Shown in pieces: positions 33,142 through 42,222 of a stretch of DNA of 64,000 nucleotides (within the stretch, counting starts at the first letter, position 1; each line of letters starts with the position of its first letter). Both the position numbers and the translations under genes were made by a program. A model generated the notes under the pieces. The model was not told the origin of the DNA. It worked only from the letters and a program-made list of their open reading frames with translations, and searched no databases. The DNA is from Ignavibacteriales bacterium (GTDB lineage: Bacteria > Bacteroidota > Ignavibacteria > Ignavibacteriales > Ignavibacteriaceae). Location of the stretch: positions 21,973 through 85,972 of the forward strand of contig JAGUYG010000027.1 of assembly GCA_020061465.1 (NCBI GenBank), written 5' to 3'.

Positions 33142-33622
33142 GCAGCTTAGCTGATTTTGTTAAAAGAAAATTTTCTATCTCATTTGAAATATAAAGAAAT
33201 ACAATCGAACCGAAAATTATTCCGGTGGTGAGTGCAATACTTTTTTGATAAGCATAGACACCTATTGTTGAGAGAAGTACATCTGCTAGTAACAGCAGCG
33301 AGGCAATTAACAGTGGTGTTAGTTTATTCATTGCCGTTCTAAATTGAAATATAAGAAGGATAGATGCACTCAATGCGCCGATGTATATACCGCTGCACCG
33401 CGCACAAATTAATAATGCTGCGCCATTAATGTGGATCGATTTTAATTCCGATTGATGACAAACCTTAGAATACAATAAATTAAGGAATGGATTAATTACA
33501 CTTAAAGAGAGGGGATCATCCAAAATCGCAGGCAGTAGAAACCCGGCACACCAAAGTAAGGCGGAGAAAAATAAAATTACTCTAACACTCATGGAACGGG
33601 ATAAATTTAATCTCTTCCCCAT
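33134..33622 (-). CDS. DUF2085 membrane protein
   Basis: This 162-residue protein has four hydrophobic helices and the DUF2085 signature: SKVCHQ (C55-H56-Q57), then ICARCSGIYIG (C73 and C76). The three cysteines and the His suggest metal or redox chemistry in the membrane; the family function is unknown. It is first of three overlapping or closely spaced membrane-protein genes on this strand. Confidence 0.8.
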   Translation of the reverse strand: MGKRLNLSRSMSVRVILFFSALLWCAGFLLPAILDDPLSLSVINPFLNLLYSKVCHQSELKSIHINGAALLICARCSGIYIGALSASILLIFQFRTAMNKLTPLLIASLLLLADVLLSTIGVYAYQKSIALTTGIIFGSIVFLYISNEIENFLLTKSAKLHG

Positions 33623-33641
33623 ATAAATTATTAGTTCCTAT

Positions 33642-34493
33642 TTATGGATGGTAACTAAAAACAGAAATTTCGTTTTGAGTTAAGACGTATAATTTGCCTT
33701 TGTATAAAAGAGAATTTATTAGAGATTTATTTAGATCGTATCCGATTAAACTAACAGCATTAAATTGAGCAGAAGGAACGTTCAGATTTAAAATGAATAT
33801 TTCATCATCAGTATTAGTCGTTAAAATATTATGAACAATATTAATATTCTTAAGTTTTTTTTCTGCATCGATTATTTGCAGTCCGTTTCCGTATTGATCG
33901 AATACAATGATTTTACCGTCATCTAGTACATAAATATTATTATCCTGAGAAATCCGCATCTTCAAAGGATGTGACAATACAAACGAACCTGCATCGATGC
34001 TTCCGAATGTGGAGTTAAAATTTCCAAACAGATCAAATTTTAATATCCGTGTATTTTCCGAATCGAGAATAAAAAGATCTCCCATATTTGAAGTAGCACA
34101 AGCTAACGGATAACCAAATTTCAGATCAGGGTTATCCGCATTACGAGTATAAAGCTGCGAAATAAAATTTAAATCTTTATCGAATCTTTGAATGCGGTGA
34201 TTGTTTTTATCGGCGACGTAAATATTTAGAGTTGTAGCAAAAATATCTACCGGTTCATCAAAGGCACCTCTATCCCAACCATAACCGCCGGTTTCTTTCA
34301 ACACATTTCCTAATGTATCTAGTTTATATATTTCATTAGTACCGCGGTCAGCTGCATAAATTACACCCGCCGGATTGACATGAAAAGCAGCGGCATCTTT
34401 AAAATTTCCGAAGGAATATTCATAAATATATGTTTGTGAGAGCAGCTCGACAAAGCTTGTGAAGATTAAAAAGACTATTAGTTTGGTTATCAT
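33642..34493 (-). CDS. Secreted NHL-repeat beta-propeller protein
   Basis: The product is 283 residues from ATG 34493 (MITKLIVFLIFTSFVELLSQ signal peptide); an in-frame TTG at 34511 is less likely. NHL-type repeats such as DIFATTLNIYVADKNNHRIQRFD, MGDLFILDSENTRILKFDLFG and DNNIYVLDDGKIIVFDQYGNG support a propeller. It is probably periplasmic or surface-exposed, with unknown ligand. It lies 19 nt upstream of the DUF2085 gene. Confidence 0.8.
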   Translation of the reverse strand: MITKLIVFLIFTSFVELLSQTYIYEYSFGNFKDAAAFHVNPAGVIYAADRGTNEIYKLDTLGNVLKETGGYGWDRGAFDEPVDIFATTLNIYVADKNNHRIQRFDKDLNFISQLYTRNADNPDLKFGYPLACATSNMGDLFILDSENTRILKFDLFGNFNSTFGSIDAGSFVLSHPLKMRISQDNNIYVLDDGKIIVFDQYGNGLQIIDAEKKLKNINIVHNILTTNTDDEIFILNLNVPSAQFNAVSLIGYDLNKSLINSLLYKGKLYVLTQNEISVFSYHP

Positions 34494-34640
34494 AATTGTT
34501 TTATTCAACAAATCAATTTGTCGGTACGTAAGATATTATCTAATAAGCTAATAGGAAAGTAAAATTGGGCACTCTATTAAAATTTATTAACAGATAACGG
34601 TTGAACGAATGGATTATATGAACCGCTTATTAACTATATT

Positions 34641-34668
34641 TTGATATTTAAGTACCTATCTTTAATTT
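34641..34668 (+). promoter_or_regulatory. Candidate promoter of tRNA-Gln
   Basis: TTGATA (34641-34646), a 16-nt spacer, TAATTT (34663-34668), ending 9 nt before the tRNA. Fair sigma-70 match. Confidence 0.35.
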
Positions 34669-34676
34669 TGTATCAC

Positions 34677-34749
34677 TGCCCCGTGGTGTAATTGGCAACA
34701 CGTCTGACTCTGGATCAGAAGAGTTCAGGTTCGATCCCTGACGGGGCAG
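34677..34749 (+). tRNA. tRNA-Gln (anticodon CTG)
   Basis: The acceptor arm TGCCCCG pairs with CGGGGCA, with discriminator G as usual for glutamine tRNAs. The anticodon stem TCTGA/TCAGA encloses CTCTGGA, giving CTG. The T-arm AGGTTCGATCCCT is canonical. CCA is not encoded. Confidence 0.96.
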
Positions 34750-34915
34750 CAAGTTTGGGATATGGGAAGTTGGAAGTAGGGGGTTGGAAGTAGGATGTTG
34801 GAAGTTTGGGATTGGAAGTTTTGTTAATATTATTAATCTGGTGTCCTAATTAAACAACTAACAACAGACTACATACAACTATCTACCACCTCCAATCCCC
34901 AACTACCCACAACCA
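34750..34915. repeat. Low-complexity repeat region between two tRNA genes
   Basis: The left half is G-rich with repeated TTGGAAGT or GGAAGTAGG units (five GGAAGT in about 70 nt). The right half is C/A-rich (CCAATCCCCAACTACCCAC) and partly complementary to the left, so a long imperfect hairpin is possible. No gene is visible. Confidence 0.6.
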
Positions 34916-34924
34916 AGTTATACA

Positions 34925-34998
34925 GGCGCGTTCGTCTAGTGGCTTAGGACGCCGCCCTCTCAAGGCGGAGATCACGGGTTCGAATCCCGTACGCGCTA
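34925..34998 (+). tRNA. tRNA-Glu (anticodon CTC)
   Basis: The acceptor arm GGCGCGT pairs with ACGCGCT, closing with a G1-T72 wobble; the discriminator is A. The anticodon stem CCGCC/GGCGG encloses CTCTCAA, giving CTC. The T-arm CGGGTTCGAATCCCG is canonical. CCA is not encoded. Confidence 0.95.
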
Positions 34999-35116
34999 CA
35001 AAGTTTTTACAATTCTAACTAAAAAATAGCCGTTCCTTATCCCTCTGCATGGATAGAATTCTTTAACTGTGGTAGACTAAATTTTTCGTTTAATATTTAA
35101 TTTAATCAGAAAATGC

Positions 35117-35461
35117 ATGAGACGATTTGAAAAACACATATTCATTTGCGAAAATAAAAGACCTGCCGAAGATCCGCGTGGCTGCTGCTTCGATAAAGGG
35201 AGTCCCTCGCTTAAAGCACAATTTAAAAAAAGAATATTAGAACTTGGACTTAAAGCCGATGTCCGGGTTAATTCATCCGGTTGTTTGGATGCCTGCGAAT
35301 TTGGTGCAAGCATTGTTATTTACCCGGAACAAATTTGGTACGGCGGCGTTACTATTGACGAGGTTGAAGAGATTATACAGAGCCACATACTAAATAACAT
35401 TCCCGTTGAACGTTTACAAATTAATCATCCCACATATAATAAAGATGCAGTCAAAATCTGA
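35117..35461 (+). CDS. Thioredoxin-like 2Fe-2S ferredoxin domain protein
   Basis: This 114-residue protein matches the thioredoxin-like (2Fe-2S) ferredoxin family: HIFICENKRP near the N-terminus, then RGCCFDKGS, and VNSSGCLDACEFGASIVIYPEQIWYGGV. The Cys residues in ICEN, GCC and GCLDAC are placed like the 2Fe-2S ligands of this family. It is probably a small cytoplasmic electron carrier. The nth gene starts inside its last codons (17 nt overlap). Confidence 0.88.
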   Translation: MRRFEKHIFICENKRPAEDPRGCCFDKGSPSLKAQFKKRILELGLKADVRVNSSGCLDACEFGASIVIYPEQIWYGGVTIDEVEEIIQSHILNNIPVERLQINHPTYNKDAVKI

Positions 35462-36092
35462 AAAGGCGAGAGCCCTAAAAATTCTTGATCTTTTAAAAAA
35501 CGAATATCCCGCCGCTAAATCGGCTCTCGAATATTCTAATCCCTTCCAGCTTTTAATTGCAACCATACTTTCAGCGCAATGTACCGATGAGAGAGTGAAT
35601 ATTGTTACTAAAACTCTTTTCAAAAAATACAAAACGCCAAATGATTTTTTATTGACTCCGACTCAAGAATTAGAGAAGGATATTTTTTCGACCGGTTTTT
35701 ATCGTCAAAAGTCAAAAAGCATCAAGCTTTGCTGTAAGGAATTAGTTGAAAAACATAACAGTAAAGTACCCGAAGATTTTGATATATTAACAACTCTTCC
35801 GGGTGTTGGGCGGAAGACAGCATCAGTAGTAGCCGGGAATGCGTTTGGCATTCCGGCAATAGCTGTAGATACTCATGTTAGAAGATTATCAAAACTTTTA
35901 GGTTTCATTGATTCGACTGACCCGGAGAAAATTGAATATAGATTAAAAGACATGTTCCCTAAAGTGGATTGGACTCTTTCTTCGCATTTATTGGCATCGC
36001 ACGGAAGGCGCATTTGCATAGCAAGAAGACCCAAATGCTTACAATGTGTCTTAGCTGATTTATGTCCGTCTTTTAATCCGGCTAATTCTTGA
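35445..36092 (+). CDS. nth: Endonuclease III (DNA glycosylase/AP lyase)
   Basis: The 215-residue product starts at ATG 35445 (MQSKSEKARALKILDLL). It removes oxidised pyrimidines. The HhH motif LPGVGRKTASVVAGNAFG carries the catalytic Lys; the catalytic Asp is in AVDTHVRRLS. Four cysteines in ICIARRPKCLQCVLADLC have the C-x6-C-x2-C-x5-C spacing of the 4Fe-4S cluster. It overlaps the ferredoxin-like gene by 17 nt. Confidence 0.97.
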   Translation: MQSKSEKARALKILDLLKNEYPAAKSALEYSNPFQLLIATILSAQCTDERVNIVTKTLFKKYKTPNDFLLTPTQELEKDIFSTGFYRQKSKSIKLCCKELVEKHNSKVPEDFDILTTLPGVGRKTASVVAGNAFGIPAIAVDTHVRRLSKLLGFIDSTDPEKIEYRLKDMFPKVDWTLSSHLLASHGRRICIARRPKCLQCVLADLCPSFNPANS

Positions 36093-36118
36093 AATTTCTT
36101 AAATTAAAATTATTCGGT

Positions 36119-36142
36119 CTTTTCCAAAGGATCGTTCCGAAA
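36119..36142. repeat. Dispersed 24-bp repeat, single copy
   Basis: A 24-bp sequence begins CTTTTCCAAAGGATCG here and shares the core of the repeats at 45.46-45.75 kb and 46.10 kb. It lies 36 nt upstream of the HD-domain gene start. Confidence 0.5.
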
Positions 36143-36177
36143 TTATAAAATTGTTTATTGATTCTTAGGAGTTTTAA

Positions 36178-36744
36178 ATGGACAACAATGAGAGAAATAG
36201 AGATTACTGTTTAAGCATTCTTCAAGAATACACAAAATCCGACAGCCTGCTAAAACATGCTTATGCGGTGGAAGCTTGCGTTAAGGCTTATGCAAAAAAA
36301 TACAATGAGGATGAAGACTACTGGAGTAACGTTGCGCTTTTACATGATTTTGATTACGAGATGTTTCCCACAGAAGCGGAGCATCCATTCAAAGGCTCTG
36401 AGATATTAAAAGAGAAAGGATTTGGAGAAGAATTCAGAATGACGATACTGTCACATGCAAATTATTCCGGTGTTGCACGTGAATCGCTTTTATCAAAAGT
36501 TTTATTTGCCTGCGATGAATTAGCCGGATTTTTAACCGCCGTAGCTTATGTAAGACCAAATAAAACTATTGCAGAAGTTGAGGTTAAATCTGTTAAGAAG
36601 AAATTAAAAGATAAAGCATTTGCACGAACCGTCTCAAGAGAAGATATTTATAAAGGAGTTGAAGAATTGGGAATACCTCTTGATGAACATATTGAGTTTT
36701 GTATAACGGCACTAAAAGAAAAAAAAAATTTGTTAGGACTTTAA
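36178..36744 (+). CDS. HD-domain hydrolase
   Basis: This 188-residue protein has an HD superfamily metal site: His in LLKHAYAVE, the HD pair in VALLHDFDYE, His in EHPFKGSEIL and in TILSHANYSG, and a later Asp in FACDELAGF. Such small HD proteins are phosphohydrolases, often on nucleotides. TAGGAG upstream of ATG 36178 is a reasonable ribosome site. It seems to be a single-gene unit. Confidence 0.87.
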   Translation: MDNNERNRDYCLSILQEYTKSDSLLKHAYAVEACVKAYAKKYNEDEDYWSNVALLHDFDYEMFPTEAEHPFKGSEILKEKGFGEEFRMTILSHANYSGVARESLLSKVLFACDELAGFLTAVAYVRPNKTIAEVEVKSVKKKLKDKAFARTVSREDIYKGVEELGIPLDEHIEFCITALKEKKNLLGL

Positions 36745-36945
36745 GATTTAACCCTGTGTTTTACTGATTTTGCTTGAAAATAAAAACTTCTATAATTGAC
36801 TTGATTATGTCGTTTAGCATTAACTAAATTTCGAACAAAATTCAGGAGAATAAATAGAGATTTTTGCTACAAATAAAAATAGATTACAGGTTATATCGAA
36901 CTCTTAGATTATAATTCGTAATTTAGTAATCATTAAATATTATTT

Positions 36946-39900
36946 ATGAAAAGCAAAATCTCTATAATCATTCTTTTAATTTGCATGCCGATCTTTTCCC
37001 GGAATGACCTACGAATTATTTCATCCGACAAAAATTCTATTCTCATAGAGTATACGCTTTCGTTATTGGATTCTTCCAAAGTAAGTTTGAACGGGAGCGA
37101 ATATTTAAACATTGTCCTCCAAAACGGATATTTGTCATCAGAATCCGGTTCAGGCATGCCTTCAATTCCGGAAAGAAGATTCAATATCGGGATTCCTTCC
37201 GAGTACGGCAATACAATCGAAGTACTCAACTATAATGTTTCAGAAAAAACCGGCAAGTTGATTCCTCTTCCAAAGCTCGTTAAGCAAAATGGTTTACCTG
37301 TACCTGAGTATTCCATTGATGAAAATTATTTCAAGTATACACCACATAATAGCTTAGTTACTTTCGGTGAATCGGGTTTAGTTCGTGATTTGTTAGTTCA
37401 AACTATCCGGATTTTCCCGGTTGAATTCGATCCGTTAACTAATACTATAAAGCTTTATACTAAGATTCTCTTCAGAATAAATTATTCCAGCCAACAGCAA
37501 ATATCGAGTGAAGCCGCTGATGAATTTATAGCGGAAGCCGTATTGAATTATCAAACAGCTAAAAATTGGAAGATCGAAAGCCGAAAAAATTCTTTGGATA
37601 AAATTCAAACTAACAGTGTGCTGTCAAGCGGCAAGTGGGTAAGATTTGAGGCACCCGAAGAAGGAATTTATAGAATTACCAGGTCAATGCTGCCTTCATT
37701 CGGAATAGATCCAAATACCGTGGATCCTCGCACGATAAAAATTTATAACAACGGCGGCAAAATGCTTCCCGAGAAAGTTGTACCGCCAAGACCGGTTGAC
37801 CTAATTGAAAATACAATTCTTATAGTCGGAGAAGATGACGGTAAGTTTGATGAGAATGATTATATCCTATTCTACGGGAGAGGAAATCATTTTTGGGATT
37901 ATGATACTTCAGCAAAAAAAATCAGCAGATATTTTCATCTCTATTCGAATGAGAATTATTACTGGATTACTTCGGGAGGTGAACAAGGAAGGAGGATTCA
38001 AAATAAGCCGGGGCTTAACCAAGCTTCATATTACCTGCAGCCTTCTACAAAGGCATTTGCAGCATGGGAAGAGGATAAGATTAACTTAGGGAAAACAGGA
38101 AGAATATTTTTAGGGCAAGATTTTACTCCTTCGAAAAATTCTAACTCTTTCCCGCCGATTAAACTTGACGGAAGGATTGAATCTTCACCCATACGTTATC
38201 GAATAAGATTTATTAATGGATCGGCAGACCCTTTTACTTTGCAGGTAACTGAAAATACTCTTCAAATTCATTCACAATTACTTCTTGGCTATGGCGGTTC
38301 CAGTTATATAACGGGAATAGAGCATACAATTGAAACATCCTTCAACGGAGTTTTGCCGGAAAACAGAAGCGTAGCGGGTATGAAAATCACTACAACATCT
38401 ATTACTAATGCTGGTTACCTTGATTTTTATGAATTGTATTATGAAAAAGAATTAAAGGCATTTAATGATTTCTTGCTTTTCTTCTCAAAAGATACTTCGG
38501 CAGTTCTTCAATATAATTTAAATGGATTTTCATCTACCAACATTATGGTTTTCGATGTAAGCGATTTTTCCGAAGTTAAATTAATTTCAAATCCAATAAT
38601 GCACAGTGGAGGAGAGTACCGATTTCAAATTCAAGAGAGTGAAAATAAAATTTCAAAATACATCGGGATAGCAAATAATAATTTTAAATCTCCATCAAAT
38701 CCCGTTGAAGTTCCTAATTCGAATCTGAGAGGAATAACGGATGGAGCTAAGTTTATAATTATTACTCATAAAAATTTCAAAGATGCGGCAATACGTTTAA
38801 AGAACTACCGCCAGAATGAGTCGAAAGTTACTTTATCAACTATTGTGGTTGACGTAGATGAAATCTTCAATGAGTTTGGGGGAGGACTTAGGGATGTAAC
38901 TGCCATGAGAGATTTTATCAAATATGCCTATGATACCTGGACTATTAAGCCGCAATACGTACTGTTGTTCGGTGTAGGCACCTATGATTTTAAAAATGTT
39001 GAAGGATATGGTACTAACTTCATACCAACGTGGCAAACAGAGGAGTATTTAATTTTAGCTTCAATAAACAGAGGATCATTTACTTCAGACGATTTCTTTG
39101 TGAAAGTAAGCGGGGATGATCCTATGGTTGACCTTGCTATAGGTAGGATTACAGCCCAATCTGCAGCCGAAGCAAACACAGCGGTAGATAAAATAATTTA
39201 TTACGAGCAAGAAAGTGACATGGGTGTCTGGCGAAACTTAATAACTCTTGTTTCAGATGACGGTGTAACATCACAAACTCAATTTGAAGGAGCTGAGCAT
39301 ACTCGTCCTAACGAAAATTTGGCAAACTCAATTATTCCGAAATCATTCGATTTCAATAAAATTTATTTGGCGGCTTACCCGGTCGAATTAACAAGCGCTG
39401 GCAGAAGGAAACCTGCTGTTAACAGGGCAATTATCGATGCATTTAACAACGGCACATTGGTGATGAATTTTATCGGGCATGGCAGCCCTGAATTGTGGAC
39501 ACATGAAGTTGTATATGAGAAAAGCGTGACAGTTCCTCAGTTAAAAAATAATCGCTACTTGTTCTTAACTGCTGCTACCTGTGACTTTGGTTATTTTGAT
39601 ATCCCGAATTTTCAAAGTGCAAATGATGTAATGCTCCTAAAAAAAGATGGTGGAACAATTGCGTCATTCACTTCATCTCGATTAGTTTATTCAACTCAAA
39701 ATCAGCTGTTAATGTATCAGTTCTTTGCAGATTTATTTAATACTCCTAGAGATACTTTAAACCTCTCTATACCTATAGGTAAGGCAAGCTTCCTAACAAA
39801 GCAATCGTTTTATTCTGTCAACGATCAAAAGTATTTTATCTTTGGCGATCCGACGCTACGCTTACTTATTCCCCAGTATACCGCTTCTATAGATTCAATA

Positions 39901-40965
39901 AACGGGCAATATGTTACAGTCGGTTCGGCAGGCGGAAATTCTTCTTCAGATATCCAATTACAGGCTTTAAGCACTGTTAGAATTAACGGCGTTATTAAAG
40001 ATACAGATAATAACGTTTGGGAAGATTTTTCGGGTGAGGGAATTTTAGCAGTTTTCGATTCCGAAAGAACGGTATTACTGACTGAAATAAATAATTACCC
40101 GATGACTATTCAAGGCGGAGTGATTTTTAGAGGAAGAATTTCTGTAATCAACGGAAAATTCAATGCCGATTTTGTAGTACCGAAAGATATTTCTTATGAA
40201 AACAAAAACGGAAAAATCATAATTTATTTTTTCAATCAAGAGTCGGATGGATTAGGTTTTACCTCAAACATAATCATTGGCGGAACAGACTCAACTGCTG
40301 TTGATGATGGCAAAGGACCTGAAATAGAAATTTATTTTGATGACGCTTCTTTTGAAAATGCTTATTTAGTTGCACCCAATACTACTCTTATTGCAAAGCT
40401 GTATGATCAAACCGGATTGAATACAACCGGCACAGGCATCGGACACAAACTTGAAGGATTAATGAATGATCAAATAAACAATCCCATCGATTTTACAAAC
40501 TACTTTATTGGCGATATGGATGCCGGAGGAAAATCTGGAAGGATTGAATATAAATTTAACAGACTTGAAGAAAGGGACCATAAAATCGAAATTAAAGCCT
40601 GGGATGTTTTTAATAATTTTTCGAAAGAAACTGCTTATTTTACGGTAGTAAGCGGAGATGATTTAGTAATAAGAGATATTTACAATTATCCTAATCCTTT
40701 TTCTAATTCGACCACATTTACATTCCAGCAAAATTTAAACAGGGTAATTGACGTTCAAATAAAAATTTATACTGTTGCCGGACGCTTAATTAAAGAAATT
40801 GAAAAAAACAGCATTAGCGATAAATTTGTAAAGATAGATTGGGACGGCAGAGATGCCGACGGAAATCAGATTGCAAACGGTGCTTATCTTTACAAGATCA
40901 TCGTAAAAACTCTTGATGGCGAATACAATCGCAGTGTGCTTGGTAAGCTTGCTGTGGTAAAATGA
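36946..40965 (+). CDS. porU: Type IX secretion system sortase PorU (C25 peptidase)
   Basis: This 1339-residue protein has a signal segment (MKSKISIIILLICMPIF) and a gingipain-like C25 caspase-fold domain. The catalytic His845 is in NFIGHGSPELW and Cys879 in LTAATCDFGYFD. N-terminal beta-rich domains precede it. The C-terminal 90 residues are a FlgD-like Ig domain (DIYNYPNPFSNSTTFTF, IDWDGRDADGNQIANGAYLYKI) ending KLAVVK. PorU removes the T9SS sorting domain and links cargo to the cell surface. PorV follows 93 nt downstream, the usual partner order, and supports this call over a secreted C25 protease. Confidence 0.93.
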   Translation: MKSKISIIILLICMPIFSRNDLRIISSDKNSILIEYTLSLLDSSKVSLNGSEYLNIVLQNGYLSSESGSGMPSIPERRFNIGIPSEYGNTIEVLNYNVSEKTGKLIPLPKLVKQNGLPVPEYSIDENYFKYTPHNSLVTFGESGLVRDLLVQTIRIFPVEFDPLTNTIKLYTKILFRINYSSQQQISSEAADEFIAEAVLNYQTAKNWKIESRKNSLDKIQTNSVLSSGKWVRFEAPEEGIYRITRSMLPSFGIDPNTVDPRTIKIYNNGGKMLPEKVVPPRPVDLIENTILIVGEDDGKFDENDYILFYGRGNHFWDYDTSAKKISRYFHLYSNENYYWITSGGEQGRRIQNKPGLNQASYYLQPSTKAFAAWEEDKINLGKTGRIFLGQDFTPSKNSNSFPPIKLDGRIESSPIRYRIRFINGSADPFTLQVTENTLQIHSQLLLGYGGSSYITGIEHTIETSFNGVLPENRSVAGMKITTTSITNAGYLDFYELYYEKELKAFNDFLLFFSKDTSAVLQYNLNGFSSTNIMVFDVSDFSEVKLISNPIMHSGGEYRFQIQESENKISKYIGIANNNFKSPSNPVEVPNSNLRGITDGAKFIIITHKNFKDAAIRLKNYRQNESKVTLSTIVVDVDEIFNEFGGGLRDVTAMRDFIKYAYDTWTIKPQYVLLFGVGTYDFKNVEGYGTNFIPTWQTEEYLILASINRGSFTSDDFFVKVSGDDPMVDLAIGRITAQSAAEANTAVDKIIYYEQESDMGVWRNLITLVSDDGVTSQTQFEGAEHTRPNENLANSIIPKSFDFNKIYLAAYPVELTSAGRRKPAVNRAIIDAFNNGTLVMNFIGHGSPELWTHEVVYEKSVTVPQLKNNRYLFLTAATCDFGYFDIPNFQSANDVMLLKKDGGTIASFTSSRLVYSTQNQLLMYQFFADLFNTPRDTLNLSIPIGKASFLTKQSFYSVNDQKYFIFGDPTLRLLIPQYTASIDSINGQYVTVGSAGGNSSSDIQLQALSTVRINGVIKDTDNNVWEDFSGEGILAVFDSERTVLLTEINNYPMTIQGGVIFRGRISVINGKFNADFVVPKDISYENKNGKIIIYFFNQESDGLGFTSNIIIGGTDSTAVDDGKGPEIEIYFDDASFENAYLVAPNTTLIAKLYDQTGLNTTGTGIGHKLEGLMNDQINNPIDFTNYFIGDMDAGGKSGRIEYKFNRLEERDHKIEIKAWDVFNNFSKETAYFTVVSGDDLVIRDIYNYPNPFSNSTTFTFQQNLNRVIDVQIKIYTVAGRLIKEIEKNSISDKFVKIDWDGRDADGNQIANGAYLYKIIVKTLDGEYNRSVLGKLAVVK

Positions 40966-41058
40966 GCAATGTAAATTCATGGTTATTCCACAATTATAAT
41001 TATATTATTTAACAAGAATTATTAACAATTAGATTATCCAATTATCGGAGGAGAAAAA

Positions 41059-42216
41059 ATGAAAGTAATATTTAGGCTAATTTTGGTCGGTTTGATGCTC
41101 GGATTTCTGCCAAAAGACACCTATGCTCAAGGAGAAGCTGCCGTACCATTTTTACTTTTAGCGCCTGATTCAAGAGGCGGTGCTTTAGGAGAATCCGGAA
41201 CCGGCTTAGCTGATAACTCGGCTGCAATATTTTGGAATCCTGCTGGGATAGCATTCTTAACAGGAACTGAGTTAAGCATTACTCACAGCAACTGGCTGCC
41301 TGCGTTCAATCTTGATATCTTTTATGACTACCTGACTTTCCGGCAGTATATTGAGGATTTGGACGGAAGCGTAACGGCAAGCATCACTTACATGAACTTC
41401 GGCGAATTTGCAAGAACCGGTCCCGATTCTCCCGAAATTTTAGGTACCTTCCGTTCCTTCGATGCAGCCCTTACTTTAGGTTACGCCACAAAAATTCATC
41501 CGGATTGGGGTCTAGGGTTTAATTTCAGGCTGATTCATAGCAATTTATCCGACCAGCCAACAGCCGAAGAGCAGGGGCGAGGAGTTGCTACCACCGTTAG
41601 TTTTGACGTTGGAGCAATGTGGCGACCGGAACGATTAGTCATACCCTTTATCGATGAAGACATAGGCAGGCGTTTCAGCATAGGTATGAACTTAAGCAAT
41701 TTAGGTCCAAAAATTTCTTACATAGACCGTTCCCAATCGGACCCGATTCCAACAAATTTCAGACTTGGTTTTGCTTATAAAATCTTAGATGACGAATACA
41801 ATTCTTTAATTTATACTCTGGACTTTAGCAAGCTGCTTGTAAGCAAGGACAGCATAAAAGCAAAAGAATTTTATGAAGCGATTTTTACCGCCTGGGCTGA
41901 TAAACCATTTAAAGAAGAGCTGCGTGATATCGTAACATCTACCGGACTTGAGTACTGGTATGGTACTCCCGGTGAATTTTTATTTGCATTACGAGCCGGT
42001 TATTTCTATGAGGATCCTTCGTACGGCAACCGAAAATTCTTAACATTCGGTGCCGGTATTCGTTATGATATGTACGGATTTGACTTCAGCTATATTACAA
42101 CTTCAGTATTTAAAGACGGTGAGAACCATCCGCTCAACGATACACTGCGTTTTACAATTTCAATTGGTTGGGGAGCAATACAGGAGGCAGGCAGAGGTCT
42201 TCCCAGAGGAATCTAA
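41059..42216 (+). CDS. porV: Type IX secretion outer-membrane protein PorV
   Basis: This 385-residue outer-membrane barrel of the FadL-like family has a signal peptide (MKVIFRLILVGLMLGFLPKDTYAQ). The N-terminal AVPFLLLAPDSRGGALGESGTGLADNSAAIFWNPAG closely follows the PorV pattern, and barrel strands follow. PorV shuttles cargo from the SprA translocon to PorU. A good Shine-Dalgarno (CGGAGGAG) lies just before the start. It sits 93 nt after porU and 6 nt before an M6-like protein, probably one operon. Confidence 0.93.
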   Translation: MKVIFRLILVGLMLGFLPKDTYAQGEAAVPFLLLAPDSRGGALGESGTGLADNSAAIFWNPAGIAFLTGTELSITHSNWLPAFNLDIFYDYLTFRQYIEDLDGSVTASITYMNFGEFARTGPDSPEILGTFRSFDAALTLGYATKIHPDWGLGFNFRLIHSNLSDQPTAEEQGRGVATTVSFDVGAMWRPERLVIPFIDEDIGRRFSIGMNLSNLGPKISYIDRSQSDPIPTNFRLGFAYKILDDEYNSLIYTLDFSKLLVSKDSIKAKEFYEAIFTAWADKPFKEELRDIVTSTGLEYWYGTPGEFLFALRAGYFYEDPSYGNRKFLTFGAGIRYDMYGFDFSYITTSVFKDGENHPLNDTLRFTISIGWGAIQEAGRGLPRGI

Positions 42217-42222
42217 TATCTA

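Noticed and set aside
34750..34915. G-rich/C-rich stretch between tRNAs considered as a third tRNA or small RNA gene
   Set aside because: No cloverleaf or conserved T-loop; it is low-complexity sequence with repeated GGAAGT.
36933..37229. 98-codon minus-strand frame at the start of porU
   Set aside because: It is antisense to the porU N-terminus, with no signal or motif of its own.
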